A DNA stretch of 64,000 nucleotides from Elymus sibiricus (Eukaryota; Streptophyta; Magnoliopsida; Poales; Poaceae). The position numbers were made by a program, and so were the translations under genes. The notes under the pieces are model-generated. The model saw only the letters and a list, made by a program, of their open reading frames with translations. It had not been told where the DNA came from and made no database searches. The stretch covers positions 311,116,486 to 311,180,485 of the forward strand of contig CM077665.1 in assembly GCA_039707655.1 (NCBI GenBank), written 5' to 3'. Shown here one piece after another: positions 1-9,707 of the stretch. Numbering within the stretch: the first letter of the stretch is position 1; every line of letters starts with the position of its first letter.

Positions 1-416
1 GCGCATTTGCTGCTTTGAGCCTGTCACTGGCTTATGCCCCGGAGCTTAACCCGGACGAGATGATGGACGGCTTCCCTCAATTGAAAGACGACGGCTCGCA
101 GTTTACGCAAGAAGACTACTCTCACTGTCATAAGGCGTCTCGGATCCTAGCAAGCTGGCTGGCCGCAGAAGCTGATCTATCAGTATACCAGGCGGCTTAC
201 TCTAAAGATAACAAGAGGATTCAAGGGCCCACTTTTGAAGCGAAGAGCTTGATTCCTCAACGCCGTAAGCACCTCTTTGCTCCTGATGTTGACCCGTCTC
301 CAATCATGCACGATGAAGCTATGTTTGAAGCTTTGACCAATTGCAATTGGGATGTGGACAACCTCCAGATCGAAGAAACCGAAGACCCGGCGCAGGATGA
401 CCCGGCGGCGAGTTAA
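1..416 (+). CDS. C-terminal part of accessory ORF in the 3' region of the Gypsy element
   Basis: An open frame enters from the left edge (frame starting at base 3) and runs about 137 codons to a TAA at 414-416. It lies on the strand opposite to gag-pol, between pol and the missing 3' LTR. The product is acidic at its end (EDPAQDDPAAS) and has no membrane segment. Large Triticeae Tat-type elements often carry an extra ORF here, sometimes annotated as a putative gypsy-type transposon protein. I recognise the position and general look of such proteins but no catalytic motif. Its function is unknown. It is uninterrupted, unlike the decayed pol next to it. Confidence 0.45.
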   Translation, partial: AFAALSLSLAYAPELNPDEMMDGFPQLKDDGSQFTQEDYSHCHKASRILASWLAAEADLSVYQAAYSKDNKRIQGPTFEAKSLIPQRRKHLFAPDVDPSPIMHDEAMFEALTNCNWDVDNLQIEETEDPAQDDPAAS

Positions 417-1379
417 AGAAAAACTTTGCATCATGTAACCCGGCCTTGTTTAATTCGCCGGGTTAAAATTTGTTGAAAAACTTGAAGTCTGCAACTTTGA
501 GGCATGTTAAACAGCTTTGTAATAGTCGTAGAAAACTCTTAACTGCCTGCTCTTGCACTTTTGATGCACTGCTTTAAAGTTCTGCTTGCGACTTAGCAAA
601 CTCATCTGTTATATATGATCATCTGATTGTTTTGACGCACCAGGCGGGTTATACTTCATGAACCAAGCCGGAAATTTTCCAAAACTTAGAATTTTATCAT
701 GAGAGTACCTGCAAGAACAAGCAATTTGGTTGTCTCATCCTATAAACCGGCTTTAAAGGCTCGGCAGGACAAAACAACCCTTGTTTTTATGAAAAATTTG
801 TGTTGTTTCCGAAGAAACTAGGCGGAAAGCCTAAAGGAAAAAACTTGTAAACCGGGCCTCACGTGACATAAATCCGTCATTTAAACTTTAGCAAGTTCAG
901 GGTCTTTAAAAGATTAACATTGCTAAAAGTACGAACAGGCCACATATCGGAGGGGTTACGGTAGACAAGACGAGTTTATCCTCGCTCACTGTAAGCCGGC
1001 TCTCTCGTGACAAAAGCCGCCGTTTAAACCTTGACAAGTTCAGGGTCTTCGTGCGAGAATAACTTAGAAAAGTTCAGGGTCTCTTATCAAGAATAACTGT
1101 CAAGAGTTCGGCGGGTCACATGGCGGAGTAGCAAGTTGCAAACAGGCAGGTTTAACTCGGACATGGCGTAAAGCCTGGCCAAGAGGGTAAGTAAGCTAAA
1201 CCCATAGGGTTGGAAGCCCCCAAGTGACCTGATTAAGGATCAACTCCTTTGTATGACACTTTCAATGTGGAGAAAACGGCAGAGGCCCCTAATCATGGGG
1301 ATGCCAATTTTATTATATCATAAAAGATGGTATATACAATGACAGGAATATATACATTGATGAGAGCCGGACTGGCGGC
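417..1379. other. 3' noncoding region of the Tat-like Gypsy
   Basis: This stretch lies between the accessory ORF stop and the end of the integrase frame. I see no coding frame with retroelement or host similarity. It contains an imperfect repeat described separately (847-1110). It belongs to the Gypsy element by position. Confidence 0.6.
847..1110. repeat. Imperfect direct repeats, about 144-bp period
   Basis: A block of about 60 bp beginning with GTAAACCGGG at 847 and ending in AAGTTCAGGGTCTTT recurs at 991 as GTAAGCCGGC and so on. A third, shorter copy with AAAGTTCAGGGTCTC lies near 1068. The shared core is AAGTTCAGGGTCT. The repeats lie wholly in the 3' noncoding region of the Gypsy element. 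Confidence 0.6.
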
Positions 1380-2771
1380 TTAAGTATAATATGGCCGAAG
1401 GTGAGCAATATTCCATGGCCTCTTGGTCTCTTCACCTCAAGTGAGAGACTTGTCACTCTCCCGTATATCCATGAGATAATAGGAGCCATTGTTGAGATTT
1501 CTGCTGATCACAAACGGCCCTTCCCAGGGAGGTGACAACTTATGCATATCTGACTGGTCTTGAATCAGCCGGAGTACTAAGTCGCCTTCTTGGAACGTCC
1601 GGGTCTTGACCCTGCGGCTATGATAGCGACGCAGGTCTTGTTGATAAATTGCCAACCGAGCAGCTACCAGATCACGCTCTTCGTCCAAGGCATCCAAAGC
1701 ATCCTGACGCGCCGCCTCATTATCAGTTTCCACGTAAGCCGCCACTCTGGGCAAGTCATGACGAATATCACTGGGGAGAACAGCTTCTGCGCCATAAACC
1801 ATGAAGAAAGGCGTATAGCCTGTAGACCTGTTGGGGGTGGTTCTTATGCTCCAATGAACAGACGGCAACTCCTCCACCCAACAACCCGGCGTGCGCTCCA
1901 AAGGAACCATGAGCCGGGGTTTGATACCTCTCAAAATTTCCTGGTTAGCACGCTCAGCTTGACCATTAGATTGTGGGTGAGCTACTGAAGATACATCCAG
2001 ACGGATATGCTCCTCATCACAAAACTCTTTCATAGCCCCCTTGGACAGATTTGTTCCATTATAATTGATGATACTATGCGGGTAGCCAAAACGAAAGATC
2101 AACTTTTTGACAAACTGAACTGTTGTTGCCGCGTCACACTTGCTGACCGGCTCAGCCTCAACCCACTTAGTAAACTTGTCAACCACCACCAAGAGGTGGG
2201 CCTTCTTGTCCTTAGACCTCTTAAAAGGTCCCACCATATCAAGCCCCCAGACTGCAAATGGCCAGGTGATTGGAATCATCCGAAGTTCTTGAGCCGGCAC
2301 ATGGGCACGTCGCCCAAATTTTTGACACCCGCCGCATTTAGTGACCAAATCCTCCGCATCTTTATGAGCTGTTAACCAGTAAAACCCGTGTCAACAGGCC
2401 ATGGCCACCAATGATTTTGCCCCGGCGTGATGACCACAATCGCCAGCGTGGATTTCTTGCAAGATCTCACGGCCCTCATCAGGAGAAACACAGCGCTGGA
2501 AAACACCAGTCACACTGCGTCGATGTAACTCGCCGTTGACAATAGTCATAGACTTAGACCGCCTTGTGATCTGCCGTGCCAGAGTCTCATCTTGAGGTAA
2601 CTCGCCACGAGTCAGGTACGTCAGATAAGGCAACATCCAGTCAGGTATCGCACGAAGAGCCGCCACCAATTGCTCCTCCGGGTCAGGTATAGCCAAGTCC
2701 TCCTCCGATGGTAACTTGACCGACGGGTGATGCAACACGTCCAAGAACACATTAGGCGGCACCGGCTTATG
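1380..2771 (-). pseudogene. Gypsy pol: integrase (zinc-binding region, catalytic core, C-terminal domain)
   Basis: Integrase joins retroelement cDNA to the host chromosome. The minus-strand frame carries a zinc-binding region (HAGDCGHHAG, then CGGCQKFGRRAH), a catalytic core (GLDMVGPFKRSK; HPQSNGQAERANQEI) and a C-terminal part (FQEGDLVLRLI, LSPPWEGPFVI). In-frame stops lie at 2391-2393 and 1437-1439, the natural end being the TAA at 1380-1382. The segment that normally carries the second catalytic Asp reads SIINYNGTNL, with Tyr where Asp is expected, so the active site looks dead even apart from the stops. It follows the second RNase H in the same frame. Confidence 0.88.
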
Positions 2772-4639
2772 CTAAGACCCCAGCCTTGATAAAGCATCAG
2801 CCGCCTCATTCTTTCGGCGGTCAATATGATCCACCTGATAACCTTTAAAGTGGCCAGCAATAACATCAACCGCCTGACGATAAGCCGCCATACGAGGGTC
2901 CTTAGAATCCCACGTGCCAGAGACTTGTTGAGCCACCAGGTCTGAGTCGCCAAGGCATCTGACCCGGCTCAAGTTCATCTCCTTGGCCACCCGGAGCCCA
3001 TGAAGCAAAGCCTCGTATTCCGCTGCATTGTTAGTACAAGGAAACATTAGCCTCAAAACATAACAGAACTTGTCACCTCGCGGGGAAGTTAAAACAACTC
3101 CAGCCCCCGAGCCTTCCAATTGCCTGGATCCATCAAAGTGAATCGTCCAATAAGTATTGTCCGGCTTTTCTTCAGGAATTTGACATTTTGTCCAATCATT
3201 GATAAAATCCACCAGGGCTTGAGACTTGATAGCCGTCCGGGGCACATATTTCAGATTGAGAGGCCCCAGCTCAATTGCCCACTTAGCAATCCTTCCAGTG
3301 GCTTCTCTGTTTTGAATTATATCTCCCAAAGGAGCAGAACTAACCACTGTGATCGGGTGACCAAGGAAATAATGCTTCAGCTTGCGATTGGCCATGAACA
3401 CCCCAAGCACCTGTTTTTGCCAATGAGGGTACCTTTGCTTAGACTTCGTCAGGACCTCACTGACATAATAAACCGGCCGCTGAACTGGATATTCCTTACC
3501 CGCCTCCTTGCGCTCAACCACAACTGCAGCACTGACAGCCTTGTTATTAGCCGCCACATATAAGAGCAGAGGTTCCTTTTCCACGGGAGCGGCCAGAATC
3601 GGCGGCTCAGCCAACTGCTTTTTGAGTGCCTCAAACGCCTCGTTAGCCGCATCACTCCAGACGAAATCGTCTGTTTTCTTCATCATCTGATACAGAGGAA
3701 TAGCCTTCTCACCCAGGCATCTTATGAACCGGCTTAATGCAGCAATACGACCCGCCAGGCGCTGAACATCATTGATGCACGCTGGCTTAGACAAGGAAGT
3801 AATAGCCTTTATCTTGTCCGGGTTAGCTTCAATGCCACGCTCAGAGACTAAAAATCCCAAGAGCTTGCCTGCAGGTACACCGAAAACACATTTTCCCAGG
3901 TTAAGCATCATCTTGTAAACCCGCAAATTGTCAAAGGTTTCCTTCAAATCAGCCAGTAGAGTTTCCTTCTTCCTTGACTTAACCACAATATCATCCACAT
4001 AAGCATGAACATTGCGCCCGATTTGACCATGAAGACAGTTCTGCACACAACGCTGGTAAGTCGCCTGGGCACTTTTGAGCCCAAAAGGCATAGACACATA
4101 GCAGAAAGCACCAAAAGGCATAATGAAAGACGTCTTCCCTTGGTCTTTAACTGCCATCTTGATCTGATGATAACCTGAATAAGCATCCAGGAAACACAGA
4201 CTCTCACAACCCGCCGTCGCATCAATGATTTGGTCAATACGGGGGAGAGCAAACGGGTCAATCGGACACGCCTTGTTAAGATCCGTGTAATCCACGCACA
4301 TACGCTACGTGCCGTTCTTCTTGAGTACCAACACCGGGTTAGCGAGCCACTCCGGGTGAAAAACTTCAACGATGAACCCTGCTGCCAAGAGCCGGGCCAC
4401 CTCTTCTCCAATAGCCTTACGCCTCTCCTCATTAAATCGACGGAGGAACTGTTTGACCGGCTTAAATTTAGGATCCACATTAAGGTGGTGCTCAGCGAAT
4501 TCTCTCGGTACACCCGGCATGTCAGAAGGCTTCCATGCGAAGATGTCCCGATTCTCACGGATGAATTCGATGAGCGCGCTTTCCTATTTGGGATCCATAT
4601 TAGCCCCAATAGTGAACTGCTATGATGAGTCGCCAGGCG
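2772..4639 (-). pseudogene. Gypsy pol: reverse transcriptase, RNase H and second (archaeal-type) RNase H
   Basis: Reverse transcriptase motifs are clear: LDAYSGYHQIKM, the SMPFGLKSAQATYQR block and the catalytic AYVDDIVVKS. A normal RNase H region follows (LLLYVAANNKAVSAAVVV; VYYVSEVLTKSKQRYP). After a connector comes a second RNase H of the RVT_3 type (HFDGSRQLEGSGAGVVL; NNAAEYEALLHGL; RRKNEAADALSRL). That double arrangement marks the Tat lineage. In-frame stops lie at 4620-4622, 4584-4586, 4305-4307 (just before MCVDYTDLNKACP) and 2772-2774. The frame differs from that of gag-protease, so an indel near 4640 has broken the polyprotein. Confidence 0.9.
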
Positions 4640-5419
4640 TAAATCCACTAGCTTGGTATCTTCCGCCACAAACTTGAGGGGCGGCTCAAATTTCGTGTTT
4701 GGCTTCTTCAGCGGAGTCATATCGGCCGGGTCAACATTCTCTTTATAAAACTTGAGCTCCACCTCAGCACAACTCGACTCTGCGTATGCTGCATCACCTT
4801 CCTCACACTGAAGAGCTATCTTCCGATCACCATGCACAGTAATCGTCCCATTTAACCCGGGCATCTTGAGCTGTAAGTAAACATAGCAAGGCCTAGCCAT
4901 GAACTTGGCGTAAGCCGGCCGTCCAAACAGAGCGTGGTATGGGCTCTTGATCTTAACCACTTCGAACCACAAAGATTCCACCCTGTAGTTGAATTCATCG
5001 CCAAAAGCTACCTCCAAGGAAATCTTGCCCACTGGATAGGCCGATTTTCCGGGCACCACGCCATGAAAAACCGTTGAAGAGGGCTTAAGATCCTTGTCAA
5101 GCAAATTCATCCGGCGGAAAGTGTCATAATACAGGATGTTAATGTTGCTGCCACCATCCATGAGTACTTTGGTGAATACATATCCTCCCACTTGGGGGGC
5201 GACTACCAAAGCCAACTGCCCCGGGTTATCAACACGCGGCGGGTGATCCTCCCTGCTCCCAGTTATGTCATACTCAGACCACTCCAAATATCGCGGGAGA
5301 GCCGGCATGACTGCATTAACCGCCCGCTTGCGCACCTTTCGGTCTCGCTTGTCGAGGCTGGTTGTAAAAACATGGTACTGTCCTCCATTAAGCTGCTTGG
5401 GGTTACTATGATACCCGGA
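4640..5419 (-). pseudogene. Gypsy pol: aspartic protease region
   Basis: The retroviral-type aspartic protease cleaves the gag-pol polyprotein. The active-site segment reads VLMDGGSNINILYYDTFR, where DGGS is the usual variant of DTGS in this lineage. Flanking blocks such as GRPAYAKFMARPCY and VELKFYKENVDPADMTPLKK are typical of the gag-pro to RT linker of Tat-type plant elements. The region is in the same reading frame as gag, separated only by a stop at 5420-5422. The reading frame is lost near 4640. Confidence 0.8.
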
Positions 5420-7792
5420 CTAGTTATTTTGCTGCTGACCTCCGCCGCCAGACTGTTGATTATTACCTCCATGGTTTCCTTGGCCCTGATGGCCAGAGCC
5501 TGAGCCGCCCGGACCAAAGCCAGACCCGGAAGGACCGGATCCTGACCCACCGGATGGTCCGCCGCCGCCTTGGTGCTGGTTAGCGCTGTAATTTCGATAC
5601 TCGCGCATGATCCAACAATCCCTCCAAGCATGAGTAGACGGCTGATCCGGAAGGCTATGTTTCGGGCAAGGAGCATTCAGTATCGCCTCCATGTCGGCAG
5701 GTTTGCGTTTAACAAAAGGCGGCTTGCCATTCCCCTTGCTACGGTTATTCCCAGTATTGGTGTTGGCCACTAAATCTGACCCGTCGTCCTGGTGTTTCTG
5801 TTTTCCGCCGTTGCCATTATTGTTGTTTCCTCCCACGTTCTGCGGTTGACCCTTGCCATTGTTATTCTTCTTACCCTTGGCCGATTTCTCATCATCGGAG
5901 CCAGGGTCCTTCGTGTTATCAGAGTCCGCATACTTGGTGAGAGCCGCCATAAGTTCCCCCATGTCTTGGCATGAACGATTGAGCCGGCCAAGCTTCTGCT
6001 TCAAGGGCGTAAAGTGGCAATTCTTCTCTAGAATCAAGACCGCTTGAGCCGCCGTAATGTTATCAGAAGAGTGGATGATGGTTCAGACCCGCCGGACCCA
6101 GTGATGAGCCGACTCATCCTCACGCTGCACGCAATGATCCAAATCCACAATTGTCATGGGTTGCTTGCACGTTCCCTGGAAATTCTTGATGAACTTCGCC
6201 TTTAACTCGGCCCAGGAATTAATGGTGTTGGGTGGTAAACCCTTAAACCACGTGCGAGCCGGCCCTTCCAGCATCATGATGAAATACTTGGCACATACTG
6301 CATCGCTAACATCTAACATCTCCATGGCCAGCTCATAGCTTTCAATCCAAGCTTCTGGAGGCAGGTCAGCAGTATAATTGGGCACCTTGCGAGGACCTTT
6401 GAAGTCCTTCGGCTAACGCTCATTCCGCAAATCCGGTACTAAGCACGGCACTCCCACGGCCCTGGAGGTCACTCCGGCTCCTACCGAAATAGACGGTGGG
6501 ACTGTGGGTTCTTGATAAGCCGCCACAGCTGCCAGAGCCGCCGCCTCTCGCTGCCCTCTCGCCCGATCCACCAGCGCCTGAGCATCAAGAGCCGGCCGAT
6601 CATCTCGCGGCGGGTTTCGACGTCGCTCACTGCTAGAGACCGCCGGCGACTCTAAACACCGGCTGTAACTGCGGCTCGGGATGGGGGTTGAGTGCACGCG
6701 ACTCCGGCTGTAAGTGTATTTTTCCTGTTGGGCTACCGCCATCTGCAGGTATCCAATAGCATTCCGCACTTCCTCTGCGAAAGGCGCCCCATCAGGGATT
6801 GGGATCGTACCAAGCCTGGTTGCCACTGCCACCATGTTCTCCGCCGGGTTAGAATAATGACCCGGCGGCATCGGAAAAGACTGTGGTGGGGTCTGGTTCC
6901 GGCGCGGCGGGTTTGGCTGCCGATGCTGAACCGCCGCCCGGCTCCCAGGTACTTCCGCCGTCCGTGTTATGGTCAGAGATGCATTCCGTCCCGTCCCTGG
7001 CGTGTTAAAGAGATTTCTAGCTTCATATTGATCCGGCAAACGGGATTGATGCCTCATCCAGTGAACCGTCGCTGCAGACTGCTGCTCTAACTCAAGGCGA
7101 AAAGCATCCGCCCTAAGGCGCTCCGCCTCAGCATCCATCTGAGCCTTCAGCGCATTGATTTCCTATTGGACTCCGGCCATCTGGTTCTTCAACCTCGTGA
7201 TCTCCGTGTTACGGGCCGCTTGGTTTTCAGCAGTGACCTTAGTTTCCATCAGAGTTGTAAGCTCATTCATCAGATCCAGAAGAACTTGAGCCGGCGGCCT
7301 GCCAGCTCCAGACCCGGACGCACCGGCGGCTGTGCTACTAGGGGCCGGCGCTGAACCCACCATGAAGACAGCAGCGCGGTTCGGCGGCTCATAGTCTTCC
7401 GGCTCATGGTACTCCGGCTCGGGGTAATCCTCGACGTAGCCTCCAAGCCCGCTGTTGTGAAGCTGGTAGATTGATTCCGTCTCACCGCTCGAGGATCCAT
7501 CCTCTGAGCAGATGAGGGTTTCCTCCCGCGACATGGAGCCTTCAAGTTCCGCGCCTTGGGTAAAGCCGATGAAGACACGCTTCCTGCCCGGGTTAGCACG
7601 AGCGGGTTGCGCGCGCCGGGCCGGCTCGACGAGGTCGGTGCAGATGTCCGGCCCGGGTTTAGATCCGCCGATCTTGCCGATGAAGATGTGAATTCCGCCG
7701 AAGGGGACCTGGTGCCCGTACTCAATTGAGTCGGCCTCGGGGCCCCAGCCAGCGTCGTCGATGTAGAGCTTGCCACGGCGACTCTTGGTCAT
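5420..7792 (-). pseudogene. Gypsy gag with internal stops
   Basis: Gag is the structural protein of the virus-like particle. The likely start is the ATG at 7792 (MTKSRRGKLY), about 90 bp after the PBS. The retrotransposon gag core lies at about 6083-6385 (AWIESYELAMEMLDV; GPARTWFKGLPPNTI; DESAHHWVRRV). The C-terminus is rich in Gly, Asn, Gln and Ser and shows no CCHC zinc knuckle. One frame runs through the whole region but is interrupted at 7163-7165 (TAG), 6413-6415 (TAG), 6083-6085 (TGA) and 5420-5422 (TAG). The stops are the sort that C-to-T decay of CAG or CGA codons would make. Confidence 0.85.
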
Positions 7793-7860
7793 CCTGCCAA
7801 CGGCATATCCCTCGATCCCTGGGAGAGAGCCCTTCGAGAATTCCACACCACCGAGCGCTA

Positions 7861-7880
7861 GCCCCACGGTGGGCGCCAAC
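7861..7880 (-). other. Primer-binding site of the Tat-like Gypsy
   Basis: On the minus strand the LTR terminal ACA is followed at once by GTTGGCGCCCACCGTGGGGC. A TTGGCGCC-type sequence next to the 5' LTR is usual for plant Gypsy primer-binding sites. I cannot name the tRNA with confidence. Confidence 0.7.
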
Positions 7881-7904
7881 TGTCGTGGTTTTGTCACGGC
7901 AGAT
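7881..7904 (-). mobile_element. 24-bp remnant of the 5' LTR of the Tat-like Gypsy
   Basis: The plus strand reads TGTCGTGGTTTTGTCACGGC and a few more bases, matching the first bases of the complete solo LTR at 8222 with one difference. At 7905 it passes straight into the gag of another element. The LTR has therefore lost all but its last 24 bp through a deletion or illegitimate recombination. Confidence 0.85.
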
Positions 7905-8221
7905 TTTTTTGCCTTCATACATTTTTCCTTCATAGATTTCTTTGCCTCTTGCATATCTTCAGGACTGAGAAATAAGATACCCCTCTTCTTCGGAGTGGGT
8001 TTAGGGGGTGGTTCAGGAATGGTCCAATCATCATAATTCTTCAATATGTTATTCAATAATTCCTCAGCTTGTTCAACAGTTCGTTCCCTGAAAACACAAC
8101 CATCACAACTATCTAGGAAGTCCCTAGAAGCATCGGTTAGTCCATTATAAAAGATATCAAGTATTTCATTTTTCTTGAGAGCATGTTCAGGCAAAGCATT
8201 AAGCAACTGGAGAAGCCTCCC
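7905..8221 (-). pseudogene. Athila-type Gypsy gag, 3' piece
   Basis: Minus-strand translation gives a gag segment (RLLQLLNALPEHALKKNE; FYNGLTDASRDFLDS; EQAEELLNNI) that continues the gag frame of 8736-9634 once the solo LTR is removed. The last codons fuse in frame with the Tat-like LTR remnant and PBS, which produces a long but meaningless read-through frame up to 7163. Confidence 0.85.
8217..8221. repeat. Target site duplication CTCCC (left)
   Basis: CTCCC lies directly before the LTR start at 8222 and recurs at 8731-8735 directly after its end. Removing the LTR and one copy restores the gag reading frame. Confidence 0.92.
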
Positions 8222-8730
8222 TGTTGTGGTTTTGTCACGGCAGATGTCCCCGTGAAAGGACTTAGGTTCGAGGCCATCGCTAAGGTGATCTCGAAGGGGT
8301 TGATCGGAATCGAGAGACAAGAGTTACCCAGGTTCGGCCCCTCGGAAAGAGGTAAAAGCCTACGTCCTGCTTTGTGTTGTATTGATTGGGTATCGATTAC
8401 AAGGGAGCGAGTTCGCTTGACCTAGCTATCGATGAGTTGTTTTTGTGGTCTAAGCCGCCCAGGTAACCCGCCTTTATATTTACAGGTCAGGGCCCTGGGC
8501 TTACAAGAGTCCGGGTTGGGGTGTACTGGATAACCGACCTCACCTCTAATCATATATGCCTTGTCTAACAAGTCGCCCCCGGTGGCTCAAGCCCACCGGG
8601 TTACATCTTGTCTTCTGGCTCCGGGCCTTCAGGCCCATTGGATAAACTTACTCCTATCTTGTCGTAAGCCGCCAACCGCATGACCCGGCCCCACCTGGGC
8701 GGGTCTAATCCTGGGGTTATATCCCCAACA
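8222..8730 (-). mobile_element. Solo LTR (509 bp), Tat-like Gypsy family
   Basis: It starts TGTTGTGGTTTTGTCACGG and ends ATATCCCCAACA, bounded by CTCCC on both sides, with no internal domain. A solo LTR forms when the two LTRs of an element recombine. Its family is that of the decayed Gypsy at 1-7904. It sits inside the gag of the Athila-type element and splits an Ala-Trp-Gly / Arg-Leu-Leu junction. Confidence 0.9.
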
Positions 8731-8735
8731 CTCCC
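8731..8735. repeat. Target site duplication CTCCC (right)
   Basis: This is the second copy of the 5-bp duplication flanking the solo LTR, an exact match to 8217-8221. Confidence 0.92.
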
Positions 8736-9634
8736 CCAAGCTTGTGGGAGACTCTCTTCTTCAATTGGCACAAAGTTAAATATTTCCTGTAAGGCAGCTT
8801 GTTTCTTATGAGCAGGAAAATATTTTTCAGAGAAGTAGTAAATCATATCCTGGGGACTACGCACACAACCAGGAGTAAGAGTATTGTACCATGTCTTACA
8901 TCACCCTTTAATGAGAAAGGAAATAACTTAAGAATATAATAGTAACGAATCTTCTCATCATGAGCAAAGATGGTGTCTATATCATTCAGCTTAGTAAGGT
9001 GTGCCACTACAGTTTCAGTTTCATTGCCATGGAAAGGATCAGATTCAACCAAAGTAATTAACTCTGGGTCGACAGAGAATTCGTAATCCTTATCGGTAAC
9101 AAAGATAGGTGAAGTAGCAAACTTAGGATCACATTTCATTCTAGCATTCAAAGTCTTTTCCTTATACTTGCGCAGCAATTTTTTAAGATCGTTTCTATCC
9201 TTGCAAGAGAGAATTTCTCTATTTACCTCTTCATCCATAACATAACCTTCAGGTATCTTAGGCATTTCAAACTTAGGAGAGCTAGGACTAATAGGTGTTT
9301 CATAGTCATCATCAGTTTCATAAGCTTCATCAGTTTCAGCAATCTCATCAGTTTCAGTAGTTTCATTCTCTTTAGCTCTAGCAATTTGTTCATCAAGAAA
9401 TTTTCCTAGTGGCACATTATCATCAAGCATGGTACTGGCAGCATCATAAGCATCATTCATAGCAGAGGTAACATCATCAATAACTTGCGACATATCAGGA
9501 TTACTATCATGTGGTGGTGTTGCAAGCTTACTCGTAACAGAAGGTGAATCAAGTGCAGAGCTAGATGGCAGTTCCTTACCTCCCCTCGTCTTAGAGAGAA
9601 AAATCTTAGTCTTTGGATCCTTCAGATTCTTCAT
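8736..9634 (-). pseudogene. Athila-type Gypsy gag, 5' piece
   Basis: The start is the ATG at 9634 (MKNLKDPKTK), 48 bp inside the PBS. The N-terminal third is acidic and low in complexity (ETTETDEIAETDEAYETD). It is followed by a gag core (HNETET-like segment, VAHLTKLNDIDTIF, YYILKLFPFSLKG). A one-base loss near 8890 shifts the frame; the rest (DMIYYFSEKYFPAHKKQAA, SLPQAWG) continues in the next frame up to the solo LTR. Gag forms the particle. The pol that should follow is missing, lost at the 7904/7905 junction or lying outside the window. Confidence 0.85.
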
Positions 9635-9681
9635 AGTGATCAATTGATATAAATCCCAAGTGACTCAACAAATATAGCTAT

Positions 9682-9701
9682 GCTCCCCAGCAACGGTGCC
9701 A
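9682..9701 (-). other. Primer-binding site of Athila-type Gypsy
   Basis: On the minus strand the sequence TGGCACCGTTGCTGGGGAGC lies a few bases after the LTR end. It differs by two transitions from the TGGCGCC-type site usual in this lineage. Confidence 0.75.
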
Positions 9702-9707
9702 GAAAAA

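Larger units (their letters stand above)
1..7904 (-). mobile_element. Tat-lineage Ty3/Gypsy retrotransposon, decayed, open at left edge
   Basis: Reading right to left on the minus strand the order is a 24-bp LTR remnant, PBS, gag, protease, reverse transcriptase, RNase H, a second plant-type RNase H, integrase, then a long 3' noncoding part with an accessory ORF on the opposite strand. The extra RNase H after the normal one is the hallmark of the Tat/Retand branch of Gypsy. Gag-pol was probably one frame, but it now has several in-frame stops and a frame change near 4640. The 3' LTR lies beyond the left edge. The 5' LTR is cut to 24 bp and joined directly to another element's gag. The solo LTR at 8222-8730 is from the same family, because its end has nearly the same sequence as the remnant. 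Confidence 0.9.

Noticed and set aside
7163..8320. A 385-codon minus-strand frame taken as one protein
   Set aside because: It runs through a solo LTR end, Athila-type gag, an LTR remnant, a PBS and Tat-type gag: a chance fusion across three junctions.
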